Assembly (NCBI GenBank): GCA_015680685.1 | Contig: MNCI01025566.1 | Location: 15,293-79,292 of the forward strand | Reading direction: 5' to 3' | DNA length: 64,000 nt | Origin: Gnetum montanum | Lineage: Eukaryota > Streptophyta > Gnetopsida > Gnetales > Gnetaceae | Shown here: positions 44,831 to 56,839 of the stretch, piece after piece | Layout: the number at the start of each line of letters is the position of its first letter | How positions within the stretch are numbered: the stretch's first letter is position 1 | Made by a program: the position numbers and the translations under genes | The notes under the pieces: model-generated | Databases searched by the model: none | Told to the model about the DNA's origin: nothing | Seen by the model: only the letters and a program-made list of their open reading frames with translations

Positions 44831-47700
44831 ATGGCACCCAAACCGAGGCATCCAAGGGGAGAAGGACCATCCCAACCAAGGGACAAGCGACCTAGAATGG
44901 GAAGAGGATGAGGTGCGCAACCTCCAAAGCATGTGGAGGGCTCACATGCATCTGGCCCCCTTTGTAAAGAACTTGACATGGAATCTATTCATTAGATTCA
45001 TGAAATGGATGTCCCTGGTGAACAATCGCAAAGGGACGAGACTCCTATGGTAGCGCCATGACTTGAGGTCACCTTGACCCAAGCCTATATTGATGCTATC
45101 AAGCTGAGGGAGCTACAACGAATGGTCTTTCAGGAGTTAAACTTTAGACCATTTCTAGAGAATGCACCTGAGAAAGTCAAAATCCAATTGCAAAATTCTC
45201 CTATGTGGCCAATCATCACCTCCAGTGGTGAATGGCACCTAGGAGAAACTTACCTCTTTTGGATGAATCAGCAACTGGGGTCCAAAGTAATAATCAAAGA
45301 CATTCATGTCTCTTACTCTGTCGAAGTAATTGCACAAGCTCTGGGGTTGCCAAAGACTAGAGTTGATGTGGCGGAGATTCCCAAACAAGCAGACCCTGAG
45401 GTAAAAGGGGAGTGGATCAGGCAGTGCTATGGGGTAGAATGCAAGGAGTTTGGCATCCTAACCATCGTAGAAAGGGTTTATTCAAAAATCACGTCTTACC
45501 ACTTGAATCCAATGGTAAGACCCAGCAAGATCACTGCCTTCTCTGCTTGTGCATGTGCCGCTCTAAGTGGGAAGTTCCCCATTGATCTTCCATAGTTGCT
45601 TTTCCTAGAGATTGAGAAGAGATTTGCTAAAAATGAACATGGAAGGCAAGCTCTACCCTTTCCTTGCCTAATCAAAAAATTGTGCAAATGGGCAGGGATA
45701 GCACGATATGCCAATGGCACACTTCATCATGCCCCAATTGCCTCGTGGCAGGAGATGATGAAGGACAAGACTCCGACCACAACACAACTTAGGGAAGAGC
45801 AGCAACCACCTCCACTGCCTATGCAAACAGCAAGGTTGGGATCGCAGACAATCATAGAAGACATATGCGAGATCCAACAATCACTCTTAAGCTAACAAGA
45901 GTGATTAGTAGGAACTGGTGGAGGAGAAGACCCTTCAGTCTATTGCCCTACGATAAGCCATCTTGAACAAGTGGCTTGATTGGTGAGTCTGCTAGAGAGA
46001 GGATGGCTAATGTTTTCTATCACTTGAGCACAAGTGCCTACTAGAACTGATCCCAGTGTCCGAGAAGTAATGGTGTTCACCCAATAGTTATTTCCTAAAA
46101 TTTCAGGAAATGTCGCTACTTTTTCAATGCACTTGGAGGATGGAGAGGGGTTGACTATCTTGGTAATGCAATATTAGGGACAAGAAGTTGTAGCTGAAGT
46201 GGTTGCTGACACAATTGCTATGGTACTTAATGCACCTATGATGCCTGTATTAAATGCACATGGACTTGAAGATGTATAGACATCTGCAGGAACTTCACAT
46301 AGTAGAATCAATGCATCCCAACATGAAGAGTTGTTGGACCAGTTGGTGGGAATTGGGCAACTGCTTCTGGATGTCTTTGATCTACTGGACAACATTACTA
46401 TGACCCAGTCGAAGCTGCTCTTAGCAAGGGGTAAGAACCTCATCTTGGAGGGGCAACTTGAAGTAGCACAAGTGGATCATTAATGCTTGGCAGTGGAAGT
46501 TGCCCAATTAAGGGCTCAACTTGTTGACCTAGCTCTTCTCAACCGTGAACTCACCAAGGATGAAGCTTTTCAATAGCTTCAAACCAAACTTTAGAAGGTT
46601 GAGGATGAGTGAGAGTTGATAATCTTTGATAAGTCCTTAATAGACATCCATGCTTACCATCTAAACAAGGACTTGGTAGAGGTTCGCTAAGAGAATATCA
46701 GGTTGACTGCAAAAGTTTATTGCTTACGCAATGTTGGTGTTGAGAATTAACACATGAAAGACTTCATCCATCAATTGTAGGAGGGGCTAGCCAAGGTAAA
46801 CACTGATGTGAGGAGATTGGTAGCTAAAAATCATAATCTGTCTATGGAGGAAGTTCGAGCCTTGAGACAAAAATTAGCAATTGAAATTTCCACTTGGAAA
46901 AATGAGGTCCTTAAGTTTGAACAAGTTAAATATCACTATAGGGACCAAGTGGGATTGCAAAAATAAGTAAATGAAAAAGAGATTTAAGTCACAAAGGCTA
47001 AAATGAACCAAGCACTCCAATAGCTCTAGGAAGGAGGCAAGGTGTGGCAACCCATCTTTGATGGCTTGAATGCCTACAACTAGACTGAGATCCATCTCAA
47101 AGAGCTGCAAATTGAAGAAATGAAAAAATACATGGAGTTAACCAATCTCCATTATGCAAACCTGGTAATGCTAACAGTTGGAAGGCCATGGTCAGACTTG
47201 GAGAAACAAGTGGCCACCTCATATTCTTTATACGAGGGTGAGTTCCAAGCGCATAAAGAAACAAAGCAAAATCTAGAAATAGCCAATGCGGAACTTGAAG
47301 TCCTTTGCACTCATTTTGGAGGATAACATGCGGTTGTAGAGAAGTTGGCTTGACGAATGAATGACTACTAGTAGTTGTAGACATCGATATGAGCATTCGA
47401 TATCGAATGAAAATAATTCGCTGCTTGGTTTGTTAATTTCAAGAAACTCTTTCCTACACTTCCATGTCCTTGGGATGTTACCATTCTAGCACACATTGGT
47501 GAAGCTGTCTGGATAGTGAACGGTCCTAGAAGCAAAGAAGATAAAATGAGGACATTGTTGGAGGCTTTTTGATTGCCTCCGAAAGTTGTAGCTGCTAGAG
47601 GGCAATCGTCATCAATACCACAATAGCCACATGCACTAGAAGCTAGTGAAGGCTCGTTAGAACCACTGGCACTAAGGACAGTGTGACCTTCTCCAACAAC
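44831..47700 (+). pseudogene. Athila-like ORF3 (post-pol, plant-transposon-type domain plus coiled coil)
   Basis: ATG at 44,831 follows GACTACAG, a good splice acceptor. After a basic N-terminus (MAPKPRHPRGEGPSQPRDKR), the domain at 45,074-45,895 has SGEWHLGETYLFW, VIIKDIHVSYSVEVIAQALG, SKITAFSACACAALSGKFPI and LPFPCLIKKLCKWAGI. This resembles the domain catalogued as putative plant transposon protein (Transposase_32 type), from memory. A long coiled coil follows (about 46,300-47,320), then LPCPWDV. Stops are mostly TAG at Gln-like positions. Its role is unknown; Athila elements are known for an extra, env-like ORF in this place. Confidence 0.65.
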
Positions 47701-47895
47701 TTTAGCATTTTTTCGGTAGGGTGTTCAATTTTGTCTCTAAACTCCCCAATTCTATAATTTATTTTTTTTGTACACTTGGGCACTTGGTATGTTAATAGAG
47801 TTAGTGTGTGTGTAAATGTGTTTTGTCATGTGTATCGTAAATAACTTCATACCTTCCAAATTGTAATAAACTTAAGGATGAGTTTTCACTCAGTC

Positions 47896-47904
47896 GTGGG
47901 GGTA
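47896..47904 (+). promoter_or_regulatory. Polypurine tract before 3' LTR
   Basis: GTGGGGGTA lies directly before TGATGAAGTG of the 3' LTR. The same GGGGGTA/TGATG junction occurs in the nested and outer elements. Confidence 0.75.
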
Positions 47905-48799
47905 TGATGAAGTGTTCATTTGATACATTGACTAGGCCATGTTAATGGAGCCTCATTGACATGGCCACGTTGACATGACCCCATCGATGTATTCGTCCAT
48001 GTGTTAACATGACCCCGTTAATGCAGAGTTTGTCTCTTGCTATATATATGCACACACCTGTAGCATTTATGAGATCTTTTGGAGTACTTGTAGCCAAACT
48101 CTTGCATTTTGTTCCTGTAAGAGTTAGAATATTTTCCAAGTGCTCGCAGCAGGTGTGAGAAAGGTGTATGACTCTTTATTCGAGTGCTAATGTACTTGAG
48201 CCCATTGGCGTGACTGACAATAAAGATGAGCTTTTTGAGCATTCCTTACAGCATTTTGATTTAATCACTTAAGCATGTAACAGATTAATATTTCAATGCT
48301 TTAATAATTTTAGAAGCTTTTATTGTTATCACTTTACTGTTATTGTCCTTTCATATTTTCTGAAAACCATAGGCATGACCATCTCAAACATATATCAAAC
48401 ACTTAGTAACCTAGTGATGCTTAACGTCTGGTAACCTAGCAATGGCTAGGATATGCTCAAGATGTGCACGGAAGATGGGATCGGTTGCTTATGCTAGGGA
48501 GAGTTAAGCAGTAGAGTAGAACAATTATAAATTACACAACTTTCCATTTCCTATAATTATATAATGAGACCTTAAAAGATAAACAAGAAAACCAATAAAA
48601 ATCATTTGCCTCAATCTCACTTAACCATCGCTTTAGAATCTCACAAGTGAGGTTGGAAAGACAACAACCATTCTAACTAAGGTTTTTCTAGCTAAAGTTT
48701 GGTGTATGCAAATGCTTATAGTCTACAGAATTCGACTGAGTCACGCGTGAACGCCCGTGATTTGTATGGTTGGACATAGGGGTACCTTGCCACTCATCA
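47905..48799 (+). repeat. 3' LTR of Athila-like element
   Basis: 895 bp, partner of 28,540-29,434. TATA-like CTATATATATGC at about 48,038. Followed by the TSD copy CCATG. Confidence 0.85.
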
Positions 48800-50980
48800 C
48801 CATGTATTCTTTCAAATCTTTGATTTGTAAGTCTTTATTCTTTACTTCCACTTGGTGGAACAAGGCATAGCTATCTAGAATTGGTTGCCACTTAGGATTT
48901 ATTGTTGACAAGGATCTAATGTGGGTTTTAGCCATCTGGATCTCTTTTTCATTTATTTGCTTATACATGCCTATTTGGTCGTGGAAGTGTTCCTTTAATT
49001 TTTTGTACTTCTTGGCCTCATTCTACCATGCATTGATTTTTATTACTGATTTTTGTGGAATAGCATGAACCTCCTTCATTGGGAGGATTCTATTTTCTTT
49101 AGCTAATTTATTGATGTCCTAGTTGACCCTCACTAGTTGTTCTCTTAATTGGTGGACGCTCTCTTCAAGAATGTTCTTTTTCTTTTCAATTGTGGTCAAC
49201 CTTGAATTTTCAAAGGCAATTGCTTCTATTCCTCTTATGTGGTGGTCAATGCCTTTTGCTACATGTAGGATTATGCATTAGTAGTTGAGGCATTTTAGAC
49301 GACTTTCTTCTTTTCTTGTTTTGTAGCTACACTCTCCTCAATCAGCTTGGATAGCAGCTTCATCCTAAATTATTCTAGTTGGTTAAGTGTAACAAATCAG
49401 GTAGGGTCTTGTTGTTCAGTTCTAAAGGAAGCTAGCTCTTATTGTAACTTTTGCACTTTTGCTTCTGCATGCTCTTCCCTAACTTCAACCATAACCAACT
49501 TCCCTTTGGTGGCTATGAGGTCAGACTGTGTTGCAATGACATCATTTGGGATGTCAAACAGGGTGGTCATCACGTGCCCTATTTGTAGTAAGTGATCTAG
49601 CACATCCTCATGCACTGCAAGAGCCATTGAAGTCTTGACGAGCATTTGCGCATCTCTGGTTCTAGTAAGATCTATTTGGGACACAACAGGCACATTAAAT
49701 ACTTATTTGATGTGATTTGTAATCACTTCTGCTATGGCTGCCACATCCTGCGCCATAACTGTGGCACCTTCTCCAGTTTCAACCATCACTTAAAAGGATG
49801 CAACATCTCTAGAGATTTGCTGGGACCACTGGGATTCTCCTCTTAATTATAAAATAGTGGACTGTATAACATCATTGATTACTTTAAAGAGATTAGACTC
49901 ATCTCTGCTTTCCCAATTGACAACCTCTACAATTTTCTATAAATGGCTCATTGAGGACCTGTAATCTTATGATGGTGATGGTGGGGCTTATATTTTTGAG
50001 CATTATTCAAGCTCACGTTGTACTTTGGCTTCCTTCTCTAATTCTTGCTCTTTACCAAGATCTTTTCTTGGTGTCGCAAGTTTGAGGAGTTTAGTGAAGG
50101 AGGTGTTCTGAGCCTTCCTAGGGATATCATTCATATATCCTAGGATTCCAGCATGTTTGCATAACTTTCTAATTAGGCAAGCAAATGGAAGTGTTGGTTT
50201 CCCTACATTTTTCTCCTCAAACCACCTTTGAATTTTAGTGAAGTAGAATTGGGGAAGATTGACCACATATTTGCCCATTAAGATAGCACTTTCCTTGGTA
50301 GCATATGTTGAGATTTGGTTGAGCCCTTTGGTGGGAAATAGATGGTATGTACCGATCTTGAAATATGTTCTCTCCTCTAGATTCAATTCATTATATGTTT
50401 TGTCTTCTTTACCGTATGCTCATTTCAGCCACAGTTTTCTAGTGTCAGGGTTGGATTTGGTGGATAGTTGGGCTACCTTAGCCCCTTTGTTTGGTAGATT
50501 AAGAGCTACTACAATGACCTTGATTGAGAAAGAGACATTAACTCCATAGATGTTTATAGTGGTGCCTTCATCTTTGTTGTGACAGAATTGGTGAGTCTTG
50601 CCAAGGTACCACTCATCATTGTTTGAAAGAATAGGCCACAAGGGTGATGCCTAAAGTTGCATCTGAACCACTTCTTAGGAAAACTTCATAAATGGACCTA
50701 AATTCATTTCCATGATGACCATGATCAACATGGACTTTTATTGAATGGTTGCGAGACAATCAGGAGCCAATGTGAGACGTTGTTCCTACATGAGAGCTAG
50801 TGGTTTTGCAATCTCTCCTTGGATTGACTGTCTAATAGCAGGGGCCTCTTGATGGATGCTGAAAGATTAGGCTTTGTACTCTTCATGTTCTACCAGCTCA
50901 CCTTACTATCCCCTACCACCTCGTGGGCATTTGGGTACTCTTTGTGAAGGTTCTTCCTATGCACCTCTTTTTGGGACCAT
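48800..50980 (-). pseudogene. Outer Athila-like element ORF3, main part
   Basis: Minus-strand homologue of 44,831-47,330. ATG at 50,980 (MVPKRGA) follows TTGATTACAG. The domain part has WPILSNNDEWYLGKTHQF, VSFSIKVIVVALNLP, VNLPQFYFTKIQRWF and LPFACLIRKLCKHAGILGY. The coiled coil includes VHEDVLDHLLQIGHVMTTLF and VNEKEI-like MYKQINEKEIQ. The frame stops at KEYM at 48,800 and resumes at 28,539, where the 20-kb element is inserted. Confidence 0.7.
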
Positions 50981-51700
50981 CTGTAATCAAGCAAAGATCA
51001 AGTGTCACTAAGGTTGTATTCTTTATCATTAATCAATTTATACCTTACTTGTTACTTTAGTCCATTAAGTTCTTAGCTCATATGACTGCAAAGTTAGAAA
51101 AAGTTTCAAGAAAAATTCCCAAAAAGTGTTTATCTCCTTGTATGAACTTACATAGTTGATTTCTTTTTTCTTATGTGTGGCTTGTTATGATGGTTGTGGT
51201 TCCTTGGGTGGAAAAATTAAGGTTTTTGAAATTAATACGATTGATTATTCATGATAACACCTAAATTTTTTACACTCTTACCCTTATGATACCCTCCAGG
51301 TGATAGCAAATTATCATCAATTGGAACAAGTTTTCCACGGAAGCGCCCCTCCCATGACTAACTTGAATACTCTGAGTTTAGATAGGTCCAAATGGCATGA
51401 AAAATGGAGTAATAGAGAGCCAAATATTGCAAGTGAAAAGTGGTTGCCCAAAGCTTTAAGTCACGAGAGAAAATTTGAAGAACTCCCTTAGCAGCAAATG
51501 ATGAGAATGAAGTTTGGGCATGTAGGGGTCATATAGATAGGTTTTGTGAGACCCAATATCAGGTATTTGATGTTGCTTCCAACCCGATATTGGGTAGTCA
51601 ATATCAAGGTCCATGAATCTGCAAATAGTGGGGCATTTGAGTATGGAAAATAAAGCTCTATGATTGGTTATAAGGTTTGACGTTAGGTCCATCATTCTAG
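50981..51700 (-). mobile_element. Possible LTR and leader of a related minus-strand element
   Basis: About 51,530-51,600 carries repeated GATATTGGGT-like motifs. On the minus strand a TATA-like CTATCTATATG follows at about 51,525, the same layout as the U3 regions of the other elements. TGATGG at 51,694 (minus) and TGATAG at 51,301 (plus) could be LTR ends. The assignment is weak. Confidence 0.35.
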
Positions 51701-53757
51701 ATAAGTAGGAAATCATATGGAGGCATCGAAAGTGGTTGAAGGTGGAGTCATCGATGTGAAAAGCACTAGACTGAGCAAGAAAAAGGGCATTGAAATTAAG
51801 GTTGTGGACAGGTCAAGTTACATAAGAAGGGAAACTATGAAATTTAACAATTATGCACTTGGAAGGTTAAGAATGATGTGGTTGTGTCAAATAAGTACAA
51901 GTCACAAAAGTTACACAAGTGGGTCCTCCCCAAAGCAGGTGTTAACCATTAATGCCCTCATGTAACCACACTTAAAAATGTCCGTAGGCACTAAAGGGCT
52001 TGAATGCAACACATACTTGTGAAACAAAACACACATGTTAAAACCACCAATTTGAGATAATAACTCTATGTTACATAAAACCAAAAGCTATGATCACCCA
52101 GATAATGAGATAAGATGGATTGTAGAAAGGATTGCAAAAATTGGAACATGAGGTGTCTNAAAGCTATGATCACCTAGATAATGAGATAAGATGGATTGTA
52201 GAAATGCAAAAATTGGAACATGAGATGTCTTACCATGGGCATAATGAAACCTTATGTGTTATTCATGGTTAAATAATCATGAGTCCTTCTTTCCAAGATT
52301 CAAACCAAGTCCACACCACATTGCAATGACATCACATTATTTCATCATGTCGGTGGACAATCATAAGACTATCATAGTTGCAAGGAGTAACATTAGTTGG
52401 CATTTTGTCCAAGGGAGAAGCTTATTTATGGCACCAACCTTTAGGCTTGGGTACATGTCTTTCTAATGGGACTTGTAGAAGTTTATTTGGTGTCATTTTA
52501 AATTACTTTTACTCTCATTTTTCATTAGATCTACAAGGATATGATTACAACCTCAGCATCATGATAGAACATATAGAAGTGGCCAAAGAGAATCCACAAA
52601 TCCCCTTGATGTCACACCTTTTACATTCCACCTTAGTTTTGCACTCTTCTACCTAGAAACAATTATTATAAATTTATTATTAGGTTGCATGATGGAAAAG
52701 AATATCATTATGACTAGGGTAAGAACCTCTTATTAATGGAATGAGTGGATGGATGCCATAGTCTCAATGTTCAAATAATTAGTCCCTTATAACTTGACAA
52801 CATAGAGAAAACCTCACCTTAATGGGCTACATGATCGTTTTATTTACAAGTGAGATTACATAACAAAGAAAAGGAAAACAACAACTAGAAAAAATTAGAA
52901 GAAATAGGAAAATGATAGCAAATTGTAAAACAAAAAGATGAAAAACACTTAAGAATCCTGAAGCTTAGAATGGGGGGTAACCTCCACAACTAAACATTTG
53001 GCCATAACAGTGATTAATAAGTAGATAAATAGGATCCATGCATGTATGAAACGTTGGTAACCATTCATGCCCTAGCCATTGGATGTCTGTTGGTGGTGTG
53101 GTGGCTAGGTTGAAAAATCATTGGTCACACACTTGATTGTTACATGCTTTGTGGATTAGGGTATTAGGTTTGTTAACATTATGGATGTTTGGCCCATGAT
53201 TGCACCCTTGATCATGATATGGTATGCATGGATTTGTTTGTCTCCCCACATTGTTAGATTTATTGTTTGGTTTTGGGATTGGAGTAATAATGGATAGTGA
53301 CCCTTGTGTAAGATCAGAGGACATCAATTGTGAAAAGGAAGGTGGTGCTCTAGATTGGCATTATGCTAGTTCAGATGATGTGGTAGGTCCATGTGTAGTT
53401 TGCTTTGACTTATAGCCTTTCCTCTAGAAGGGACATTTCCTATGTTGCGGTTGAGACCTACTGGTGTCAGCATGTCTCTACACATTCACAACATAAGTGA
53501 CATTCGTTTGTTGATATTGGTATGCTAAACCTTCTTGTGTTGCTAGTGGTGGTATATAATGAGGTGGAGTATGAGAATATCAAAGGTAGGATGGATGGTA
53601 AGAGGCATAAGGTGGTGATCCTTCAGGGATGTCATGGTTGATGGTACTAGGAAGAGTGGTAGTGATGATTTGAAGTAGAGGATGTAGAACTAGTTGGAGA
53701 AATAGGATGTTGAACATAATATTCATGTGGTTTCAGCAGATAGGGCTAATTTGGAGG
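51701..53757 (-). mobile_element. Related gag-protease-type element fragment
   Basis: The stretch 51,915-52,010 resembles the 3' region of the nested element (38,110-38,240), and a TGTAAAACAAAAA unit sits at about 52,924. The minus-strand reading 53,757-53,130 (KPHEYYVQHPISP, LATQEGLAYQYQQ-like) matches the Pro/Gln/Tyr-rich gag-protease linker near 40,690-40,280. No RT or integrase. Its gag part is cut off at 53,757 where the next element begins. Confidence 0.5.
52085..52230. repeat. ~71-bp tandem duplication with an N at the junction
   Basis: The segment containing agctatgatcacc, gataatgagataag and ttggaacatgag is present twice, at about 52,087-52,158 and 52,160-52,230, with an unknown base at 52,159. 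The second copy lacks six bases. Confidence 0.8.
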
Positions 53758-53767
53758 TTGTAGCGAC

Positions 53768-56470
53768 TGAAAACGTTGACGGCTGGAAAACACCGAGGGA
53801 TCAACGATCGCAGACAGTCTCAACCCCATATTTGCGGGAGGGCCGTGCTGGATGGAACGGATACGATGCACCTTGAACGGTCTGGTCAATCAGAAAGGGA
53901 CTTAGTCGGCATCTATATAGCCTTTTGCAACGTGTGGTTTGAAAACGGAAATGAAAGCATGAAGTAATGCTTAAATGTAAAGAAAACAGAAAATAGTATA
54001 AAACGTAGTAGTAAGCAGGAAACAAAGTAAAATGCAGTTAGAAAAATGCACCGCTCCAAAGCTATAAGTTTGCTCTATCAAGAAGGATATGGTCGGTTGC
54101 ACAGTGTTGAGGAGTGCAGAGATCTCGAGAGTAACCAAGATGTGTAGAGCATAATGGCTATGTGCTTGGGCACGGATTCAGGAGTTGACAATGCAAAAAT
54201 TCTACTAAGGTGGTAAAAAGGGGGTAGAACAAAATGCCGGCTGAGAATGCTAACTATTTGTAGTGTCAAACAGAAAGCTTACAATGCTCAAGGTTACAAT
54301 GCTAACTTGCTTTGTTTTTTGCCAAAGAACATCCAGGACCAACCATGCGAAAAGAGAGCCTGAGTGTCAGGAACTCTTAATAGTCAGATTGTCCCAGTGC
54401 CCGAACGAGCCAGCTAGTTAAGTCAAAAGTCTTTTTAGCATTGTTCATTAGGGTATTTATAGGACTGACGGCATGCGAAAGGGGCAGTTTGGACGCCACA
54501 TGCTTCGGGCCCACATTGACTTGTCTATGCTGCACGTGCCATGCATGACCATTGAGCTTGCATGACTGTTGTAATGCAAGCCTACCATGTTGTAACTGTG
54601 AGCCTGCCATGCCATAATTGCATTGTCAGCGTCTAGAGATGTGTGCCAACAGTTCGATTAGGTGAAGTACATTGATGTTGCACAATCACCCGCCATGCTT
54701 TGCTATGCTTCGTAGCGTAGCATGTTCGGCGTAGCGTAGCATCTTGTCCTGCATTCCACTTCATGTGGGCTACATACTTGCTATGCTATGCTATGTTGTG
54801 ACTGGCCTTAGTTGCAAAGACTTTGCCAATATGCGAACTTTGCTTCCTATGCTGCGAAACTTGCGAACTTGCCGATCTTGCCCTTTGAGTTTCCTTCTTT
54901 CACCTCTGCAGAATTGCTATGCCTCATTGTGCCATGTATCTTAGCGTAGTGTAGCAGCAGACATGGTCCACCGCTTTCTGACGAAAAGAGACATTGCTAA
55001 AGGACTTGAAGTCGGGCGAGGGGACCAACCATCTAGCTTTTGCTATCCTGTGCGACGCTGCATAGCACAGCATAGCATAGCACTTTATTCTGCAATCATT
55101 TTTTGAAGCTTTCTACACTACATAGCGAGGCGTAGCATAGCGTAGCAGACTTTGTGACTTAGAAAACTTGTCGAACTATTTTGCACATTCCGGGTGCTGT
55201 AGACGATTCCACGTGTTGCTTCTGAGTAGGCCGTCAGCTGGGTAAACTACTTAGGTGGACAGGTAGGATGATCTGTAGAGCCTATTTACACCTAAAGTAG
55301 AAAATTTGCCAAACTGGCTAGTCTGAATTCAGAGCATTCTCCTTTTGAAGAACTGCCGTAGCACTGCACGAATTGCAAGGCCTGGTGAAGCAAGCATGCC
55401 TTCAAATTTTTGGGGTGTTTAATTGGCCCCTCTTTGTCGACATCTAGAGAATGGGCTCGATAGATGTTGACAAAGAATATGAAACACTGTAGAAGGAAAA
55501 ACACTAACATTGTCATTTGGTGAGTGTTGGGACGTCGCTTAGCTACACTTGAGAGTTCTGCATTGGAAGGAAAAGGTGAAGCGAGGAGGAAGGAGGCATC
55601 GGAGAAGGACAAAGATGAGGTTTAGCTGAATCCCTCGTTGGAGTGCTCATGAGGGAATTATTTACATTTTTATCTTTGCTTTTCAACCTCTCGTAGGATA
55701 GGTGTCTTTCCCAGGATGAGTTGCATTACATTCGTGTAGGGTTTCGACCTGCCTACAGATGCTTTCCATGCGGCGAGCTATGTTACACACGTCAGAGAGT
55801 TTTGTGCAGATTTTTTCCATGCGGTGAGCTGTGTTACGCACGTCATGGGATTTGCACTCTGAAGTAGTCAAGCTGGTCAAGACACTTACTTCGTGACACT
55901 ATAGCGATTGCTGCTATGACAAGACGTGCCCTCAGCTGGTGAGGGCAAAGGTCTTGTTGGTTGTGAACATTGTTGAAGCCCTTTGGACACCTTTGCTAGT
56001 GTGTGGTGTCCAAAGTAGGAAGGCTAACAATGGCTTTGGCAGCATTTTTGTGGAGGAGCTGGCATCGAGGGCGTCGCTGTGAGTGCGAATGCTCTGGAAT
56101 CCTTGCTAGGGACATGTGTTCCTGGTTCAGTTATGCCATCAGCTACCACATAGCCGAACGCCATTGGTAGGGGGTTGGAGGATAACAATATTGTGGCTGG
56201 GCCACAATAGTACTGGAACTCCAACAGCAGGCATTGGTTGGGGAACTACCGTCAAGGCAAGGGGCCGTGGCGACGGTAGGTTCAGAGGGCCAATGCAATG
56301 TCATACGACATCTCCAGAGGGTCAGCACAATGCCAAAGGTGGCGACGTTGTGTGTGTTCCAAAATGTGTCCCCATTGCATCGTGGACTACGTTCTGGAGC
56401 TGCAACGTTCCACCCCCACGTCAGCACTGTGCATGCTCATTCGATGTGTACTCGGTGCATATGCACGCTA
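53768..56470 (-). other. Tat-like element, 3' region (probable LTR and 3' UTR)
   Basis: No coding domain. Rich in repeated GCTATGCTATG/GCGTAGC motifs (54,690-55,150). A pyrimidine tract GGCCCCTCTTT at 55,429-55,439 would be AAAGAGGGG on the minus strand and may be the polypurine tract, but no TG LTR edge follows it. Confidence 0.35.
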
Positions 56471-56476
56471 GGGACA

Positions 56477-56815
56477 TGATGCGAACCCAGTTTAAGGTCC
56501 TAGTATACTGTGCGCTGGTTTAAGGTCCTAGCGGACCCCTGTGCTGATTTAAGATCCCAGCAGATGGTATATGCCAGTTTAACATCATAGTGGATGCGAT
56601 ATGCCAATTTTACGTCATAGAGGATAGTTGTCGCCAGTTTAACGTTGTAGCGGATGTTGCTTGTTGTTGTTGCCAGTTTATCGTCATAGCGGACATTGCT
56701 GTAGCCATGCCAGTTTAACGTCGTAGCAGACGCTCGCTTGCCTATGCTAGTTTTACGTTGTAGCAGACGGTTGCCCATTGCTGCCAGTTTAATGTCATAG
56801 CAGACGATGCTTGTT
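56477..56815. repeat. Tandem array, unit about 45 bp (TGCCAGTTTAACGTCGTAGCGGAC)
   Basis: About nine units, each beginning GCCAGTTTAA or GCTAGTTTTA, then nGTCnTAGC and GGAC or AGAC. Lies just 3' of pol in element direction. Related units recur at 60,385-60,945. Confidence 0.75.
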
Positions 56816-56839
56816 GCTGCCGTGCTTCAGACATAGTAC

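Larger units (their letters stand above)
28540..48799 (+). mobile_element. Athila-like Ty3/gypsy retrotransposon (20.3 kb including a nested element)
   Basis: Order: 5' LTR, tRNA-Asp-type primer site, gag, protease, RT-RNase H, integrase, nested minus-strand element (36,538-43,715), ORF3, polypurine tract, 3' LTR. Both LTRs are 895 bp, start TGATGA and end TCATCA, and the TSD is CCATG. Without the nested element it is about 13.1 kb. The RT sequence (FMDDFSTYG, SKITKPLVELTKKDAPF), the tRNA-Asp-type primer site and the ORF after pol are features of the Athila lineage. The coding parts are full of substitution stops. Confidence 0.85.

Noticed and set aside
55292-55612. Minus-strand 106-codon ORF as a gene
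   Set aside because: No domain recognised; lies in the presumed Tat LTR/UTR with repeat motifs.
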